DNA of 64,000 bases. Source: Bacteroidota bacterium (GTDB lineage Bacteria; Bacteroidota; Bacteroidia; Chitinophagales; Chitinophagaceae). This document shows positions 62,751 through 64,000 of the stretch, one piece after another; within the stretch, counting starts at the first letter, position 1; the number at the start of each line of letters is the position of its first letter. A model generated the notes under the pieces. The model ran no database searches and was not told the DNA's origin. It saw nothing but the letters and a program-made list of their open reading frames with translations. Where the stretch lies: the NCBI GenBank assembly GCA_018267915.1, contig JAFDXN010000034.1, positions 1 to 64,000 on the forward strand. The letters run 5' to 3'. Position numbers and translations under genes: made by a program.

Positions 62751-63884
62751 CTAGTCCTTTACATCCAGCACATCCCTCAACGCATTTCCCAGTACATTAA
62801 ACGCATACACAAGCAGCATAATAGCAATGCCGGGAATAATTGCTAACAGCGGTCTGTTCGTCAGTATAAAGTTGTAGTGTTCCTTTATCATCAATCCCCA
62901 TGATGGCTGAGGAGGTTGCACGCCAATTCCTAAAAAACTCAGCCCGGCTTCTATCAATATCGCTGCCGCAAAGTTGCTGGCGGCTATCACCATCAGCGGT
63001 CCTGCTATGTTAGGCAGTATATGCCGGAAGATAATTCGCATGTCTCCCAGCCCGATAGCCTTTGCAGCAGTTACATATTCCATTTCGCGCAGTACCAATA
63101 CCTGTCCCCGAATCAATCTTGCAGCGCTCACCCACATGGTAAGCCCGATGGCAATGAATATCTCCCAAAAGCCTTTCCCGATCGTTAATGTAATTGCGAA
63201 CACCAGCAGCAGGGTAGGGATCGACCAAAGGATATTGATCAGCCACATCACAATATTGTCCGTAATACCACCGAAATAACCCGCCAGAGAACCCAATACA
63301 ATGCCGATACTCAGCGACAGGAGAACAGCTACCAACCCCACGGCAATACTCACACGCGCGCCAACCAGCAGTCTCGATAATATATCCCTCCCATAGCGGT
63401 CGGTGCCGAGCCAGAAGGTGGCTTGCTTGATTTGATTATGTTCAATGTATCGTTGTTGCTCTATCAGGCTTATACCTTGTTTGTCTATCGGCAACAGCTG
63501 TTTTAATGCGAAAGTCACAGTGTCGGTTATTCCGTCGTCCATATAGTGCTGCGCAATAAGCAAGCTGTCTCTAAAGGCATACGTATTTATCGGAAGAGCC
63601 TTCAGGTCGGAGGCCTTACCATTGAACCATTGAGAAAGTTTGCCTTGTTTGTCCTGTTTCGTTGTGGTCGGGATATATAAAAGTTGTTTGCTGAAGCCGG
63701 GTTGCCTGGCGCCCAATTCTATCACCATTCTATTAGCATATGGAGAATTGTCAGGTGCAAATAAGTAAGCGAAAATAGCAAGCAATACGGTCAGCCCGAT
63801 CACCGCTAGTGACACTACGGCAGAGGGCTTCCGGAGCAGCTTTTTTATAATTGGGTCCTTAGTTGACCTTACATCGCTAGCCAT
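62751..63884 (-). CDS. ABC transporter permease, DppC/OppC type
   Basis: 377 aa. N-terminal cytoplasmic tail with an OppC_N segment, one helix, a periplasmic stretch of about 130 residues, and five membrane helices. The permease motif EMEYVTAAKAIGLGDMRIIFRHILPN is the EAA loop that contacts the ATPase, and WLGTDRYGRDILSRLLVGARVS is the OppC/DppC signature. Imports oligopeptides, dipeptides or nickel; substrate unknown. The periplasmic insert is long. The other transporter genes are not in the window. Confidence 0.93.
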   Translation of the reverse strand: MASDVRSTKDPIIKKLLRKPSAVVSLAVIGLTVLLAIFAYLFAPDNSPYANRMVIELGARQPGFSKQLLYIPTTTKQDKQGKLSQWFNGKASDLKALPINTYAFRDSLLIAQHYMDDGITDTVTFALKQLLPIDKQGISLIEQQRYIEHNQIKQATFWLGTDRYGRDILSRLLVGARVSIAVGLVAVLLSLSIGIVLGSLAGYFGGITDNIVMWLINILWSIPTLLLVFAITLTIGKGFWEIFIAIGLTMWVSAARLIRGQVLVLREMEYVTAAKAIGLGDMRIIFRHILPNIAGPLMVIAASNFAAAILIEAGLSFLGIGVQPPQPSWGLMIKEHYNFILTNRPLLAIIPGIAIMLLVYAFNVLGNALRDVLDVKD

Positions 63885-63905
63885 GTTCCAGGCTCTAAGA
63901 TACTA

Positions 63906-64000
63906 TTATTTCAGGCCATGCTCACTCACGAGGTACACCATGCCGGTCACAGCAACAGCTCCGAGTTTTAGTTCCCTGTGGTTCACATTTTCAAACACGT
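63906..64000 (-). CDS. 3' end of a gene that continues past the window
   Basis: Minus-strand frame open to the window edge, about 31 residues before the TAA at 63906-63908, reading ...VAVTGMVYLVSEHGLK. It lies 21 bp upstream of the permease on the same strand, so the two may form an operon. Too short to assign. Confidence 0.5.
   Translation of the reverse strand, partial: VFENVNHRELKLGAVAVTGMVYLVSEHGLK

Noticed and set aside
1..64000. tRNA, rRNA, insertion sequences, prophage and defence islands
   Set aside because: No cloverleaf, transposase, integrase, Cas or restriction gene was recognised by reading; a tRNAscan or Rfam run could still find a missed RNA.

Overview
The window is chromosomal DNA from a member of the Bacteroidota, most likely the Chitinophagaceae/Chitinophagales part of the phylum. 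The evidence is direct: several secreted proteins carry type IX secretion (T9SS) C-terminal sorting domains, of type A (C10 peptidase, small partner of the collagen-like protein, lysyl-oxidase protein) and type B (SprB-repeat protein). Promoters repeatedly show the Bacteroidota -7 box TAnnTTTG. Lipoproteins and SprB/PKD adhesin architecture fit the same phylum. Species cannot be fixed from sequence reading alone. I see no rRNA, tRNA, CRISPR array, prophage or insertion sequence; this is mostly ordinary core chromosome with some unusual accessory genes.

Layout. 0-0.65 kb: non-coding, with a candidate structured RNA and a 9-bp tandem repeat in front of fumC. 2-7.3 kb: secreted proteins (C10 protease, collagen-like GXT protein and a T9SS partner) plus a MaoC/PhaJ-type hydratase. 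7.6-9.1 kb: a Met/Asn/Trp-rich PhaE-like protein. 9.1-14.2 kb: housekeeping genes (prmC, the ribD-EamA-yigZ-queG operon, pcm). 14.2-19.5 kb: a DUF5683 protein, a tail-specific protease, lipB and hypotheticals. 19.6-26.5 kb: an APC permease, paired EGF-like lipoproteins, an ArsR/SRPBCC pair, a TPR membrane lipoprotein and a TMEM175-type channel. 26.5-29.1 kb: a vanadium-haloperoxidase-like lipoprotein and an outer-membrane barrel in one operon. 29.2-33.7 kb: glyA, then a 756-aa protein with a clan-CD-like His/Cys signature, followed 4 bp later by a PPK2 polyphosphate kinase. 33.7-42.6 kb: an alpha/beta hydrolase, a hydrophilin-like protein, class III PHA synthase PhaC, penicillin acylase, lytic transglycosylase, an Asp/Asn hydroxylase, a CvfB-like protein and a cupin. 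42.7-48.6 kb: two giant T9SS substrates, a bacterial lysyl oxidase and a nine-repeat SprB adhesin. 48.7-64 kb: Gfo/Idh/MocA oxidoreductase, RecQ, IlvE, a CbpA-type DnaJ, a desaturase closely resembling eukaryotic sphingolipid delta-4 desaturase, a histidine kinase, malic enzyme, a HI0933-type flavoprotein and an oligopeptide ABC permease.

How the genes may work together. The parts of a polyhydroxyalkanoate (PHA) system are scattered through the first 37 kb: a PhaJ-like hydratase (makes (R)-3-hydroxyacyl-CoA), a PhaE-like subunit with an enlarged low-complexity N-terminal region, and a class III PhaC with a complete Cys/Asp/His triad. A PPK2 enzyme and a hydrophilin-like protein lie nearby. 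The surface/secretion theme (C10 protease, collagen-like protein, lysyl oxidase, SprB adhesin) is the second strong thread. The desaturase suggests the organism may make unsaturated sphingoid bases, since many Bacteroidota make dihydroceramides.
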